Source: Agrocybe praecox
Taxonomy: Eukaryota > Basidiomycota > Agaricomycetes > Agaricales > Agrocybaceae
Length of the DNA: 64,000 nt
NCBI GenBank assembly: GCA_964017145.1
Contig: OZ024842.1
Coordinates: 3,286,001 to 3,350,000 of the forward strand
Direction of reading: 5' to 3'
Shown in pieces: positions 10,622 through 21,833 of this stretch. Numbering within the stretch: the first letter of the stretch is position 1; each line of letters starts with the position of its first letter. The translations under genes and the position numbers were made by a program. Under the pieces are notes generated by a model. That model worked only from the letters and a program-made list of their open reading frames with translations. It made no database searches and had not been told where the DNA came from.

Positions 10622-13600
10622 TTAGAGGAAGTCTAACAAGTTCACTCGCCAATCCTTCCCCTGTGATACGTCCGGCTTGGGAACCTTATCTAAAGGATTA
10701 ATAGCTCTGCTCTTCTCAACCTCTGCCATCCTCGCTGCCCATCCCTCTGGTTCTCCTCCGTTTTCAACAGGCCGGGCCCAAATTTCTTCTAATGAAGTTT
10801 TTACTTCTGCCTCGAGTGCGGCAAGGTCGTTCTGTAACTCCAAGCCCTCCTCACGATGAGTATCCGTGAATTGGAATAGATGGGGCAGCAAGCTTCGGAC
10901 TTCGCCTTGGCATCGCAAACCAGTTAGTTAATGATGCGAGTTACGTTAATCGAAAAACTAACCTTGAGTGGTATTAAATCTATCCGCTAGCTTGGTAACA
11001 GATCGAAGGAGATATTCTTCTTCATCGACTGTGCCCTTTCTACCGGACCCGACTTTCCTTTCCATTTTCCGTTTCGAGCGAGAGGTTCGTCTGTTCGTAA
11101 TACAAAAGTGAACACTCGTTAATTATAAATAGACTAAAATAAACGCCCACCTTGACGAGCGAGATGTGGCCGTGGGTGCAACCGTGTAGCGAGTGAAAGC
11201 GGTCGGGGCCATTGAAACATCGGTCATGACGTCAACGTTTTGCAGGGCAGCATTATCCTCAATGCCGTAGAATGCGTCTAGCGAGCGGAAAGGAGTTAAG
11301 TTTTCACTCGGAAGTTAACTGTGCGGGAACGCCGATCGTAACCCACCTGGTTCTTCAACCTTTTTGATGCGAAGCTCACGTAGCCGACCGACTTGTTTCC
11401 TGATTTGCTCTCTCATTTCTTGAATGTCTTCGGCAAATTGTGCGCGAGTTTCTAACGAAGCGGGGTGGATGATTTCTTCCAACAACTCCGGTACCGCATT
11501 CAAGCTGACCTAAAAACGATGTTACCGTCAGAAGCGGGTTTCTAGAAAAAGAAATTCGAACAGACTATTCTTCGAGCCTCTGAGAAACCATTGCCCTGAA
11601 CAAAGACGATGACTGCCTCTCGAACATCGTGAGTGTAATCGAGTAATACTCTTCCTGCTTCCAAGTAGCGCTTCTTGGACACGAGCTCCTCTAAACTCAT
11701 TCAGTAAAATTATGTTCGCGCAGTGAGAAAACACAGATAATGACGAACCTGCAACACGATATCCCATTGAAATCAAGTCATCCTCATCCGTTCCGCTCAA
11801 AACGGCGAGATCAAATAACTCTTGCCATTCCAGAGCTTTTTCATAAGACACCATGGCCTTATGAGCTCTGTCAGCCTGAACGAAAACTAAATGACGCGTA
11901 AGTACCGAGCGATACGCAGAATAGAGTCGTCGCTGACCTGTGGCAGCCTGTCTGAACTCCCGTCTCTCGAATAACCAATCACCATAGGAGTTGAGAATAT
12001 CCTAGATTAAGATAAACATTAGAGGATTTGCAATCGACGACTATGAAAGGGTTACCTCGTATTGTTCCGTGCCTTTCCATATTCTCAAAGCAGACTCGTA
12101 TAATCTGTGGCGTTCAACATAAGCGACGGCTTCTTCAAAACGTTCTGGACCTGATAAAACGTCAACAAATACTGAAGTGTAAACAAATTTAAATATCGAC
12201 AAACCCGCGAGACTCAGATGTTTCAGTGCTTTGTCGTATCGTTTCAAGTGATCATCAATACGGAATCGCTGATAGTATTTATCAAGCGCTCGGAGTTCAC
12301 GGAGGAATGGAAGATACTCCCGAGGATCCTAATGTGTAAAAACGGAATGAAGTTGTTGTAGTTAATTTAGAATCACCTTTATGTACGGAGTATGTAAAAC
12401 ATTACCTTTTGAGCGTGTTGGGCAATCATGATCACGAGCGAGAAATCGTACATCCCCAGGGCGGTATCGAAGAGTTGATTGGCATCCACGAGGAATATGA
12501 TGTACTTGACAGCTTCTTCCACAACGGATGGATCGGAATCTGTCGAAACGTGCATTGTCTTTTTAGCCACTATCCCTCCGATCCGTATATTGAAAACGTT
12601 ACCTCCCAAACGAAGAAGCAGCGCCAAACCGGCTTCGTGGTCCGGAGGTGTTTTCACTACATGCGCAGTAAGTATCGAATTGACGTATTTTGTCAGATCC
12701 CTCTTCTCCAATTCGGCAGTGAAAGCGTCACAGATTTTAGCGATGAACTCGGGTGTGTTATTTCCACGGCTATGGAACAAGATTAATGAGACGAGACGAG
12801 GAAGAGAAAATCAAGGTACGCACCCGACCAAAGCAAGGAATAAGTTGAGATGCTCCACTTCAGGAATCTGATCAACAAACGAGGGTATCCTTTCGAGCAG
12901 AGCCTCAGGATCATGATCAACAATGACGTTGAGATCAATCCGGTGCTTACGGCAAGCAAAAAATGCTTTGCGATAATTGCCGCTATTAACACCCATCAGA
13001 TCATAATCTTAGGAGACAAGAGGTAATGGTCCAAGAACGTACGCATCAAGATCCTGTTTTACCACCTCCATGACTAAGGGTCGAGGGTTGATCGTTTCCA
13101 AATTTCCTCTGGGCATCTGTAGGACCAAGCTCATAGAGCTGGGGACAGCAACCACTATTCTCGACCCACGTTCGACCTTTCGGACAGGCCAATCAGGAGG
13201 GACATCAACTGTTGCAGAGCCTTCTTGATTTAGTAACGCAGGTAAAGTCGATATAGGAGCGAAAAGAGCCTCGTGCATATTTGTTGTAAAGATGATAAAG
13301 CTAGGAACAACAGAGAACGAGGTAGCATTGGTTGAGATTGTCCGGTGGGTTTCATCCGATTTCGAGACGTATAATTTTCCTGTTTTAGAAAGCCCAACAT
13401 AGAGAACTTCTTGTGTATCAACATCCGCCGTGATTTTGTGAACATTGACACAGAACTCCAAGAAACGAGCAACAGGTAACACATGTTCATCCTCTCGTTG
13501 ATCTGGAGGAAGAAATAAGATAGCGGACAACTTGAATGCACGAGAATAGACGTACATTGGAAGATGACACCGTCAGGTCTCTGGTAGATATCGGCCACAG

Positions 13601-15781
13601 CGCCATTAAGGAGTCTGCAATTCTGGAAAGGCAACTGGAAGAGGTCCTCGTTACCATCCTTCACAGCAAGTATGGAGACAGTATCATGCTGATCTCCTAA
13701 GCCAGTCCCAAGCGCTGTGATCGTGTATGTACCATTAAATTTAACTGATAGTTGTCTCCATCGAACACTCTTTTTATCACCAACCATACCGGACCAAACT
13801 TTAGCTGGATCCATGATTTTGCTGGGACCAGGTATGAGTCTGGTTTTCAGTTCCCATAGCTCTATGTATCCATGTTCCCATAAAATAGCCATAGCGTCGT
13901 TTTCGGGGGAGAAAGTTACGTGGGTAGGCGTCGGAGCAGAGGGCGTCAAAGAAGTGAGTGATGGATCAGGGGTGACTGGGAGTTGGTAAGAAGACATAGG
14001 AGGTGGGACGTTTTGGCTCCTGAAAGGTGTGAGCAGAATAGCGGCTAGGAAATTCACTTAGTTGAAGATAGTTGACCGAGATGGATGGCGAACATACATC
14101 CATCCAATACTGCAACGGTTCCCGAATCGTTAGGAGGCGGTGTCTGAGAAACGAAGGTATCCCATGAATACATCCTCTGGATGACGTTTCCTGCAATTAT
14201 TTTAGCGCTCAGGGGCCTAAAAGTACGCCAGATGGGGTGAACTTACTGTTAGTCGTAAGAGTGACATGTAGGGCTAGTTCGGGGTGCCACAAAAGAGAGG
14301 TAAAGCGACCAGGTTCGTTCGGAGATGAACGGGGAGCAGCGATCTCATGTTTCAGGTACCTTTATTTCGTATCAATATTCCGCAGAAAGGTTTGAAAGAC
14401 GAAATTCACCAATGGTAGTTTCCGGTTGTCCAGAACTGAACTAAAGATCGAATGCATGAATGAATGAGGAATTCAATCTGAAATAGGTACGCGCAACTCA
14501 CCAATATCTCCTCCATCGCCTTCAATCCAAAGCGCAAGAACATTGGAATCAGAGTTCCATGCCAATTCGCGCACTTTGTAGCCCCATTTCCTCTCCTTGC
14601 TGAATTCTGGGCCTTTGCCTTTGATATCAAATTTATCGGCATTAAGGGTAAATTCTCCATGTCGCAGACCATTGCGTTCGAAGAAAATGATGTCATGTCG
14701 TCCGTCCCTGCCCGCACCTCCTCCCTCGAATCCAAATCTCTGAGTGCTGCTAATAAGATTTCCAGATGGCCTCCATGCAAGAGTGTGTTCTAATCCAGCC
14801 ACCTCTTCCGAAGTCGATTGGAGGACTGCCTGACGATCGTAGACGCGAATCGTCCTATGCGCTGGGGTTTCTGGATCCTTCGCGGGAGACACGGAAGAAA
14901 CAACAAAGTAGGCCCCGTCTCCTCGCCAACTAATACGAGGAAGGCTATCGTCGTCAGGGCTGGTTCCGACTTTTATCTTTGGGGTTGCTTGTGCAGCGGT
15001 TTTTCCGAGCGATCCGTGAAACTGCGTTTGTTTGGATCCCCATCCGACGTTGATAGGTGCATCTGGTCAAGTCTCAACATTTTGGGTGTTTGGGCATGAC
15101 CCGATGAGACCTACCTTCGCCAAACTCTTCAGCCGAAATAGGACCTTCAGACAAGACATCAAACGTAGATGTGAGCAGCAAGAGTTTGTGTTCTCCTGTA
15201 AATACAATGTATGTTAATTTTTGCCGACAAGGATATCATGAAGGAACGTACCTGTGACGATAGCTACGACAGATTCGTCGGGGTTCCATGAGGCGGCTAG
15301 GATCTCCGATTCAAAAGTTCCTTCGACTTCAGACTTGGAGCAGATGAGGATTCAATGAAGGTCGAAGAAAACAGCACGACGTACAGTCGCGTTTGCCTCT
15401 TCAATTGAGATCATAATGACATCTCCGCTACGCATAATAGCAGAAACTTGACGTGTTTCGGCCAAAAATCTAAGTGATATTGTCTGAGGGGCATTTAACC
15501 CGTTTGCAGAGGCTATTGATTGAAATTCAGTGACCAGTTCCGGGTCGGACTAGATGCATATTGAGTTACTAGTAGAAAATTAGACCAAATACACCCACCG
15601 GTCGTGTATTAAACCCTTCTGATTGATCTATTTTCCAAAGCTCGACTGCCACTCCCCCGTCTAAATTATCGCGTTCGGATGAAACATAAATTACATTTTC
15701 GTCAAGATCGAAGGTCGTCGCGGTGATATTGGCAGACTGGAAATGTGAAGACCACGACGAAATGAGGGCCAGATTCCTCAT
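10622..15781 (-). CDS. ELP1: Elongator complex subunit 1 (Elp1/Iki3)
   Basis: Elp1 is the scaffold of the six-subunit Elongator that modifies wobble uridines of cytoplasmic tRNA (cm5U34). The N-terminus (MRNLALISSWSSHF, start 15781) begins the tandem WD40 part, seen as blades such as VAVELWKIDQSEG, HTLAWRPSGNLISSTQRFGFEG, DIIFFERNGLRHGEF, VRELAWNSDSNVLALWI and HVTFSPENDAMAILWEHGYIELWEL. The helical half shows NPRPLVMEVVKQDLD, YRKAFFACRKHRIDLNVIVDHDP, YVNSILTAHVVKTPPDHEAGLALLLRL, YDKALKHLSLAG and YLEAGR-like repeats. Near 10990-11150 lies the basic tRNA-binding patch (SRSKRKMERK, then GRKGTVDEEEYLL), followed by the end NLLDFL. At least ten short introns interrupt it. The span fits the family's roughly 1,300 residues. 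It shares a 212-bp bidirectional upstream region with EFG1. Confidence 0.93.
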
Positions 15782-15993
15782 TTTTTTAAAAAGAAGGAAA
15801 AAAAGATAGTTTTAGTGCGTCAGATAAATTCAGTCGTCTCGGTTGTTCAAACGCCATGATCGAGATTGGCGGGCGTTGTTTGGGTTCAAGCCGATTGCCA
15901 AACTCTATCTATTCTTTCCACTTTTGACTTTACCTTGGCGCCTTTGCCACTATCTCTTTACCAAAAAAGCGCTTGCCACTCGTCTGTCCAACC
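15782..15993. promoter_or_regulatory. Shared upstream region between ELP1 and EFG1
   Basis: The two start codons are divergent and only 212 bp apart, so both promoters must fit here. There are A-runs near 15785-15805 and pyrimidine-rich tracts toward EFG1 (about 15900-15960). No clear TATA box is visible. Co-expression is possible and both products act in translation-related pathways, but that is inference. Confidence 0.5.
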
Positions 15994-16905
15994 ATGGCAC
16001 CTATGCGGACAAAAGACTCGAATCAAAATGCTGAAGCTTCGTCTTCGAAAGCCAAATCAAAATCCAAACGACAATACCAACGAAATGTTCACGAACAAGA
16101 GTCGAGTGCAACGCCTGGAGTACAGAAAATAAAAGCTGCACTGCGGCAAGCACGAAGGTTACTGGCGAAGGTATAATGAATGAACCCAGAGACGTGTCTT
16201 CACTAACTTGTTTTTGTTTTTGTTTATTTAGGATAAACTTGGAGCTGATGTACGAGTAGAAACTGAACGAAAGCTAAAAACACTAGAAGCGGAGTTGGAG
16301 CAGGCAGAACTTGGGAAGAAAGAACGTGCATTTGCTGTGCGGTATCATAAAATAAAATTCTTTGGTGAGGAAATATTCGTACTTTCTGCGAAGCTCAGGT
16401 AAACTCACGAAGAATTTTGGTAGAACGACAAAAAGTCACCAGGAAATTGAAGCAGGCCAAGAAAGCCCAGGAGTCAGCCGAAAAAGAATCAGAACTAAGA
16501 GAGTTACGCGTAGACCTGAATTACATCTTGGTATGATTTATGTTATTTTCCGCGCAGAGTACTAACATCAATACTTAATTGTAGCATTATCCCAAAACCA
16601 AAAAGTACATCTCGTTATTCCCGCCTGAGGTTCGACAGGGCGAAGAAGCCTCTGCTGCCTCGAAAGCCGACACGAAAAAGACCGACGAAGAACGCGAGGA
16701 AGTGCGCAAATGGATACGAGAACAAATGAAAGCTGGAAATTTGTCCAACGAACCCGAGCTAGAGTTATCATCCGAAAATGGTACCAAGAAGGCTCGCGCA
16801 CAAAAATGGCCACAAGGAGATGTTTCCTCTGCTGTCGCTGCGAAAGAGAAACCTATGGAGGTGGAACAGGACGATTTTTTCGAAGACGGCGACGATTCAG
16901 AATGA
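15994..16905 (+). CDS. EFG1: rRNA-processing protein Efg1
   Basis: Efg1 is a nucleolar protein of the small-subunit processome, needed for early 18S rRNA processing. The joined frame starts MAPMRTKDSNQNAEAS in a good context (ccaaccATGG). It then has a basic segment, GVQKIKAALRQARRLLAKDKLGADVRVETERKLKTLEAELEQAE (the conserved coiled core), RYHKIKFFERQKVTRKLKQAKK, RELRVDLNYILHYPKTKKYISLFPPE (the family signature) and an acidic end EVEQDDFFEDGDDSE. Three short introns fall at about 16171-16231, 16363-16423 and 16530-16584. Length is about 240 residues, typical. It is head to head with ELP1. Confidence 0.9.
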
Positions 16906-17218
16906 AGTACATTCATGATTTTCTACTGAGGCTTATCACCAAGCTCATTACATCATTTATCTCATTTCGTCAAGTAACCTCGCTTTAGTGCTGCAATGAA
17001 TACCCTAGCCCAAACATTTGTACCATAGACATATCGTTTATTTTTTCTATATCAAAAAATTATGTTCTTGATGATCATGTAGAATTAGTGGATAATATGT
17101 TATGTATAGGGTCCGTTGTCAAGAATCATGAGGCAGAAAATGCAATGAAATCGATGAGGGAAGGTGCGCAGCGCGCACCGAGCCCTTATGAAAGTAAAGC
17201 CAACTAGGCTTCGTATTT
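16906..17218. other. 3' flank of EFG1, no gene seen
   Basis: AT-rich trailer of EFG1, then sequence without open frames of interest. Confidence 0.4.
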
Positions 17219-17623
17219 TCACGTCGTGCATACCGTCCTGCTTTCATGTGGTTGGACCTCAAGTTGGAACTGGATATAACAGGACGCCAAATTGTGCGCT
17301 ACAGCTTCCGGACATGCGTTTGCGCATCGGAATTTTATGAGCTGGCAGGTAGCTTTCTCAACCTCAAGTCCAACTTGTGCAAGGTCTTCCGGGACAAATT
17401 TTTCGCTCTCCTTTCCATAAAAGTAAGTCAGCTCATCCCCAAGATAATAACCACGTTGCGCTACCTCAGCATTTGTTGTTGAAACAACACCGTTACAATT
17501 TTTCGCTATTGAAGTTGACATCGATGTTTTTCGTTGGACAATTTGCATTTCTAGAGGTTTATCTCCTTTGCGACGCTTCAAGTTTTGCAATCGAGATAAT
17601 GTAGAACGCTTTCTTCTCCCCAT
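17219..17623 (-). CDS. Orphan small ORF, possibly mobile-element derived
   Basis: A single open frame of about 134 residues beginning MGRRKRSTLSRLQNLKRRKG, with a basic N-terminus, a middle NCNGVVSTTNAEVAQRGYYLGDELTYFYG and a C-terminus rich in Cys and Gln (CQLIKFRCANACPEAV). I do not recognise a domain. Basic MGRR/K-type N-termini like this occur beside transposon-related genes in mushrooms, but that is a recollection and not evidence. It lies immediately beside the dispersed repeat at 17688, which supports an unstable region. It could be a remnant. Confidence 0.3.
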   Translation of the reverse strand: MGRRKRSTLSRLQNLKRRKGDKPLEMQIVQRKTSMSTSIAKNCNGVVSTTNAEVAQRGYYLGDELTYFYGKESEKFVPEDLAQVGLEVEKATCQLIKFRCANACPEAVAHNLASCYIQFQLEVQPHESRTVCTT

Positions 17624-17687
17624 CGAAGACACAAGAATGAGGGAAACACGAATACGCGACAATCAAAAGCCGAAAAGTGATGTATAT

Positions 17688-18037
17688 TTCCAAATATATC
17701 GGATTACAGCTTATTAATACTAGTATCCATAAGGTTAGGGTTAGGAGAAAGAAAGGGCGAAAAAAAAAAGCCTGCTCAGCCAGAGTGGCCGAAGCAGGAC
17801 AGGGAAATATTGAGACGGTGCATGAGCCTAAGCCCATACAAGCCACAGCCACCCCCTGAGGACAAGGTCGCCGTGCTATGGGGGATTTCCATGGCCCACA
17901 AACCCAGGTACGTGAAGGAATTTATGCCATCAAGGTAAGTATGAGTTGTTCAGTTGTTCCAGGCTCCGTTATATACCATCCGCGTTCGCGCACGGACCTT
18001 CCACTGATGGCGGATCATTTGGGCGGGTCACTTGATG
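17688..18037 (+). repeat. Dispersed repeat copy 1, carrying an open exon
   Basis: About 350 bp that recurs at 24284-24632 in the same orientation. The order is an AT-rich edge, a telomere-like ggttagggttagg, an A-run (10 A here, 9 in copy 2) and a 54-codon open stretch (from about 17771) with EWPKQDREILRRCMSLSPY, PPPEDKVAVLWGISMAHKP and YVKEFMPSR, ending at a perfect donor gtaagt. Protein reading is near identical in both copies while flanks and the part beyond the donor diverge. The stretch has no start codon, so it is an exon fragment or mobile-element piece rather than a gene. Confidence 0.7.
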
Positions 18038-19397
18038 ATAACACCCGACGGGACAACGGCCAAAACTTTACAGTGATCGTCTTCTCCAACGTCTGTCAAG
18101 GTTCGAACGTCTGATATTGCTGCAGATTACTAAGTATACTTTCGGCCACTTTTACTGCGATTAACTTTCTGGAATCAATCAAATTTGGACCCACATCTCC
18201 GTTATAATTATCTTATCTCCTCTAAAAGCCGCCTCTTACTGTGACGACCGACAGAACGACAATCTTTAACAAATTTCATTTTCGCGAACTATAGGACCCA
18301 ACTGAGCTGGCTGCGGCGGGACGATATCCTGGATGTCTGGTGGGCAGTGGGAGCTTTCTCACTTTGCCTCTGGAAAACTCTGGAACTCAGATGGCTTTAC
18401 ATACTCTTGCATAGTTGTCTGGTCAAGCTTATTGTTTGTGCAGTCAACTAGTTAGGCCCTGCGTCTCCAAGTCGATTGCTTCTCTGGTAAGTAGTATCTA
18501 TGTTATCTATGAACAGGCACAGGCCCCGTTAGTATTTAGGCTACGCTTCGCTGCTTCGACCTGCTTCGACTTCTGCGTTGCCCTGAACTCCGATGCTTCG
18601 GATCATTTCATTTCGCAAGGTATTTCGATTGAAATAGACTGAAGCCTATTAGAGGTCTGGTAGGCTCTGGTATCGACACAGTTTATCGACATTCCTATCT
18701 ATCAAGTATAACCAATGTTCGCGGTCCTCCAACAGGCTCCAATTTGTATGTTGTTTTTTGTATTGAAAATTGACGGTCCTCCGACTTTCACGCGTACTGA
18801 CGGAATGGGACCTATCTCGAGCGATGCTAGAGGTTTTCATATTCAGAACCTTCTCAAGTTCTTTATCATTTAAGGTTGATCTCGCTTAGATTTTATGCGC
18901 GTTCATCCAATGAGATTATGATATTTTAGTGGCGGCCGGTTTTACGTTACTCTGTTCCCACCGTCAAAACGTGGGACGCGGGAAATGGTTACCTGACCTC
19001 AAAAGGATGTAAACAGACTCCTATGGTAGGATGGATACGTGCAAGTAAGAGGAATATACGGATCAGCGACGCAATAATTGACGTTGCGACTGTTGTCGAG
19101 AGGTGGGTTCAACAGCGTCCGAGTCGGGTGCCCACTGCCTACTCACAGGTTGTCTGTGTTCTGTCGACAGTTTATTGATGAAAAGAGAGTGAGCAGATTC
19201 GTGGCAACAGTAACCAGAAAGAAAAAAATCATTGAACACTGTTTTTAAAAGTGGGTCAGGTGGCGGCAAAGGCCGAGGCTGCTACTACTGCTTTGAATTA
19301 TTCTTAGAATTTGAGTCTAACCAAGTCATTCCCTCTTCGTCCTTGTTTCAAAACTGGCTCCCTCACTCCCTCCTCCAGCGCGCTCGTCCCTTTCTTC
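18038..19397. other. Intergenic, no gene supported
   Basis: Short frames on both strands (18415-18642 plus, 18649-18840 minus, 19063-19269 minus) show no recognisable domain and no consistent splice joins. The stretch ends in the upstream region of the membrane-protein gene. Confidence 0.4.
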
Positions 19398-21833
19398 ATG
19401 AGCAACGGATCCCCAACAGCCTACTTGCTCTGGGCTATCATCTCTGTCATCGTCAGTTCCGCCTACCCTTGATAACCATCCTACGTACTCACCACGTTTC
19501 CCCCGCAGTTTCTCATCTTCCTGCTGTTGCATCTATGGGCGTACGACAAGTTCAAATGCTTGAAATGGGATTCAGGGAGGCAGCCAGGGTCTTTCAAGCG
19601 CGTAATGACGTATGTTCAATTGTTCAGTCTTGCACCATATGCTGCATTTCTCACCCATGCGATTCATGTGCTTCCAACAGCTACTCCTATGTCGCGACCC
19701 TCCCTCTCCTGGTCATTTTCAGCGTTGCGATGTGCATACTGAAATTCAAAGAAGGTACTCATATTCTTTCCTTTCTCCCTTCTCGAATTAATAGGTGGTT
19801 TGCGAAGGATACTGGGTGTCCCCTCATGGGATTAGTACGTCTGCTATTATTACCGATTATACCCCACAAACTCATGTTTAATCGCGCTAGTCGCTCCTAC
19901 ACCGCTAGTACTATGGTCTAAAGAAGACAGGCACTGGTTGCTGCCTCTGTACTTTGTCTTGAGCACAGGCTGGTCGCTGGAAATGTGCGTCATTCGTGAA
20001 TTCGTATTTTTCTTCTCTCATTAATTCATTCCAGTGTAACGCATCTCGAAGGTACGAAAACCCTAGATGCTGTCCCTGCCCGCGAAAATACTTAGTGTCT
20101 ATACAGAACTCGCATTCTGGCTATTTCTGCTGCACCAAGGACCTGGGAAGCGCGATTGGTTTCACAGCTGGGAGTTTCGGACATGGTACCTCGGTATGTT
20201 TTGCTGCGGTTTTGCTCGGACAAATGAAAACCCTATGATGTAACTCTCCTTTCTTATCTTCCTAGGCAGCATCGTAGCTATTCTGGGAATGCCACTCGTA
20301 ACGCTCGTCACTCGACATGAATTAGAATTAGTGGGTCTAGTCATACGTTGCGATCGACATGTCAATTAACACTTTTTTTCAGGTACAGGCATGGATTTTT
20401 CTCGCGGGCGCGAGTGCCGGCACTTGCACCACTGTCATTTTCTTATATGTACTTGCTCGATTTCCTCGGTTCATTCAGTATGTCAAAGATGGAGGCGCCG
20501 AACCTGATGTGGTGGTCAGGCTGGCGACTTTCTATTCCCTGAACGTGAGTCGACTTGATTTCTAACAAGCTACCCCTGCTCATCCTTAATTCCCCAGAGA
20601 ATCCGGGTCATGTTCCGATTTCTATTCACACTCCCTCTCCTCATTATAGGCATAGATGCCATAATGGCGCCCTACCCAATCGTCGGAAATGCGTAAGTTT
20701 CATTTTTCCCTTTTATAACTCCTTTTTGAACAAGAGCTCATGCCGAACAACAGATTTGCTTTGGGTATGACTAATTGCATTGTCTATTATCCTTTCCAGT
20801 CCATTCTCAATCTCCGTTTGTTCTATCTATTCTAGATTTTCTCCTGATGGTGGGAGGCATAGGATGTTTTATATCGTCCGCCATTACATTATTGGTACGT
20901 TCTTATTGCGGTTTCGGAGAGTGGTGCTCATTAAAATGAACTCGACCTTTAGATTTTCTTCCCTCGGTCCATCACACGCGAATCTGGGTACAAGGCCAAA
21001 ATTATCTCTCCTCATGCATCTGCCAGAGCCCCGACAGCGCCGCCAGATGCTGCCTCTCCAATCCCAAATTACGATACGGGTGAACATCCCCCGTCATCTC
21101 CGAAGGACTATGCTCCAGCAAGCCCGTTGTCTGTTGGACCAATGAACGCATTCAGATATCCTGCTGTTGATAGGGATGGAGACGTTACCCCTCGACCCAC
21201 TGTGCACGTTCCGTATAGTGGTGATTCCATGGACGAACCCAACAGGTCCATTGAGAGTGGAAGAACATCACCAGAGTATGACTCAGACGCGGATGCAGAC
21301 GCAGACTCAGAGAGCATCGAAATGGCATCCCCATCAGCCATGTCGCATACGATCCCTCAGCCACAACCCCAACATCATGAGTTGGCACCACGACAGGGCA
21401 GTTCCAAAACATATATATCACGACCTACAACCGGTGGGCGGTCAGAAGACACTGTATGGGAACGGCAGGAGGAACATTCTACTTTCACCAGGCGGCGGCA
21501 TCCAGACGGACCGTCTGTGTATAACCGCCACGGGTACACCATGCCTACTATTCCGGGAAGTACGCCCGCCTCATCTGGACAAGCACTTAGATCAAATGAT
21601 CATGAGCGGCCAGCGACGCCAATGCCATCATCACTTCATCCATATGTGAGTCTGCCCAATCTCATTCGTTCATCCAAACCCCAATTATCTTTTTGCCATT
21701 CTCTTACTCACGACAACTTTGTTCTGACGTTTCTTATCTGAAAATTTTCCAGGTGATAAACTTTACATCTCCAATCGATCTGCTGGATCATTCGCAAGAC
21801 GAACGACTGGCACAACATCAGCATCTGGTATGA
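19398..21833 (+). CDS. Multi-pass membrane protein with acidic cytosolic tail (family member 1)
   Basis: Unrecognised family; a second member lies at 59259-61281. The start MSNGSPTAYLLWAIISV is matched by the paralogue. About eight hydrophobic segments follow, with landmarks shared by both proteins: HLWAYDKFKCLKW, FKRVMTYSYV, LLPLYFVLSTGWSLEMVTHLE, a FWLF segment with a WFHSW loop, a MPLVTLVTR segment, RIRVMFRFLFTLPLLIIGID, GGIGCFISSAITLLIFFPRSI. A roughly 240-residue hydrophilic tail follows (SPKDYAPASPLS, an acidic DSDADADADSESIEM repeat, Pro/His/Gln-rich stretches), ending NFTSPIDLLDHSQDERL before the TGA at 21831. About ten short introns, one of them leaving a 10-nt exon (FAL codons near 20754). 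The layout resembles a receptor or transporter but no known signature is visible. Confidence 0.75.

Noticed and set aside
17700..17745. Telomeric sequence as evidence of a chromosome end
   Set aside because: Only about two hexamers, present in both dispersed copies, with ordinary genes on both sides; at most an interstitial trace or part of the repeat.
17771..17830. tRNA-like sequence (ccagagtggccgaagcagg) in the dispersed repeat, reminiscent of the A box of a Ser/Leu tRNA or a SINE head
   Set aside because: No B box at a suitable distance, no cloverleaf, and the same bases read as a conserved protein exon in both copies.
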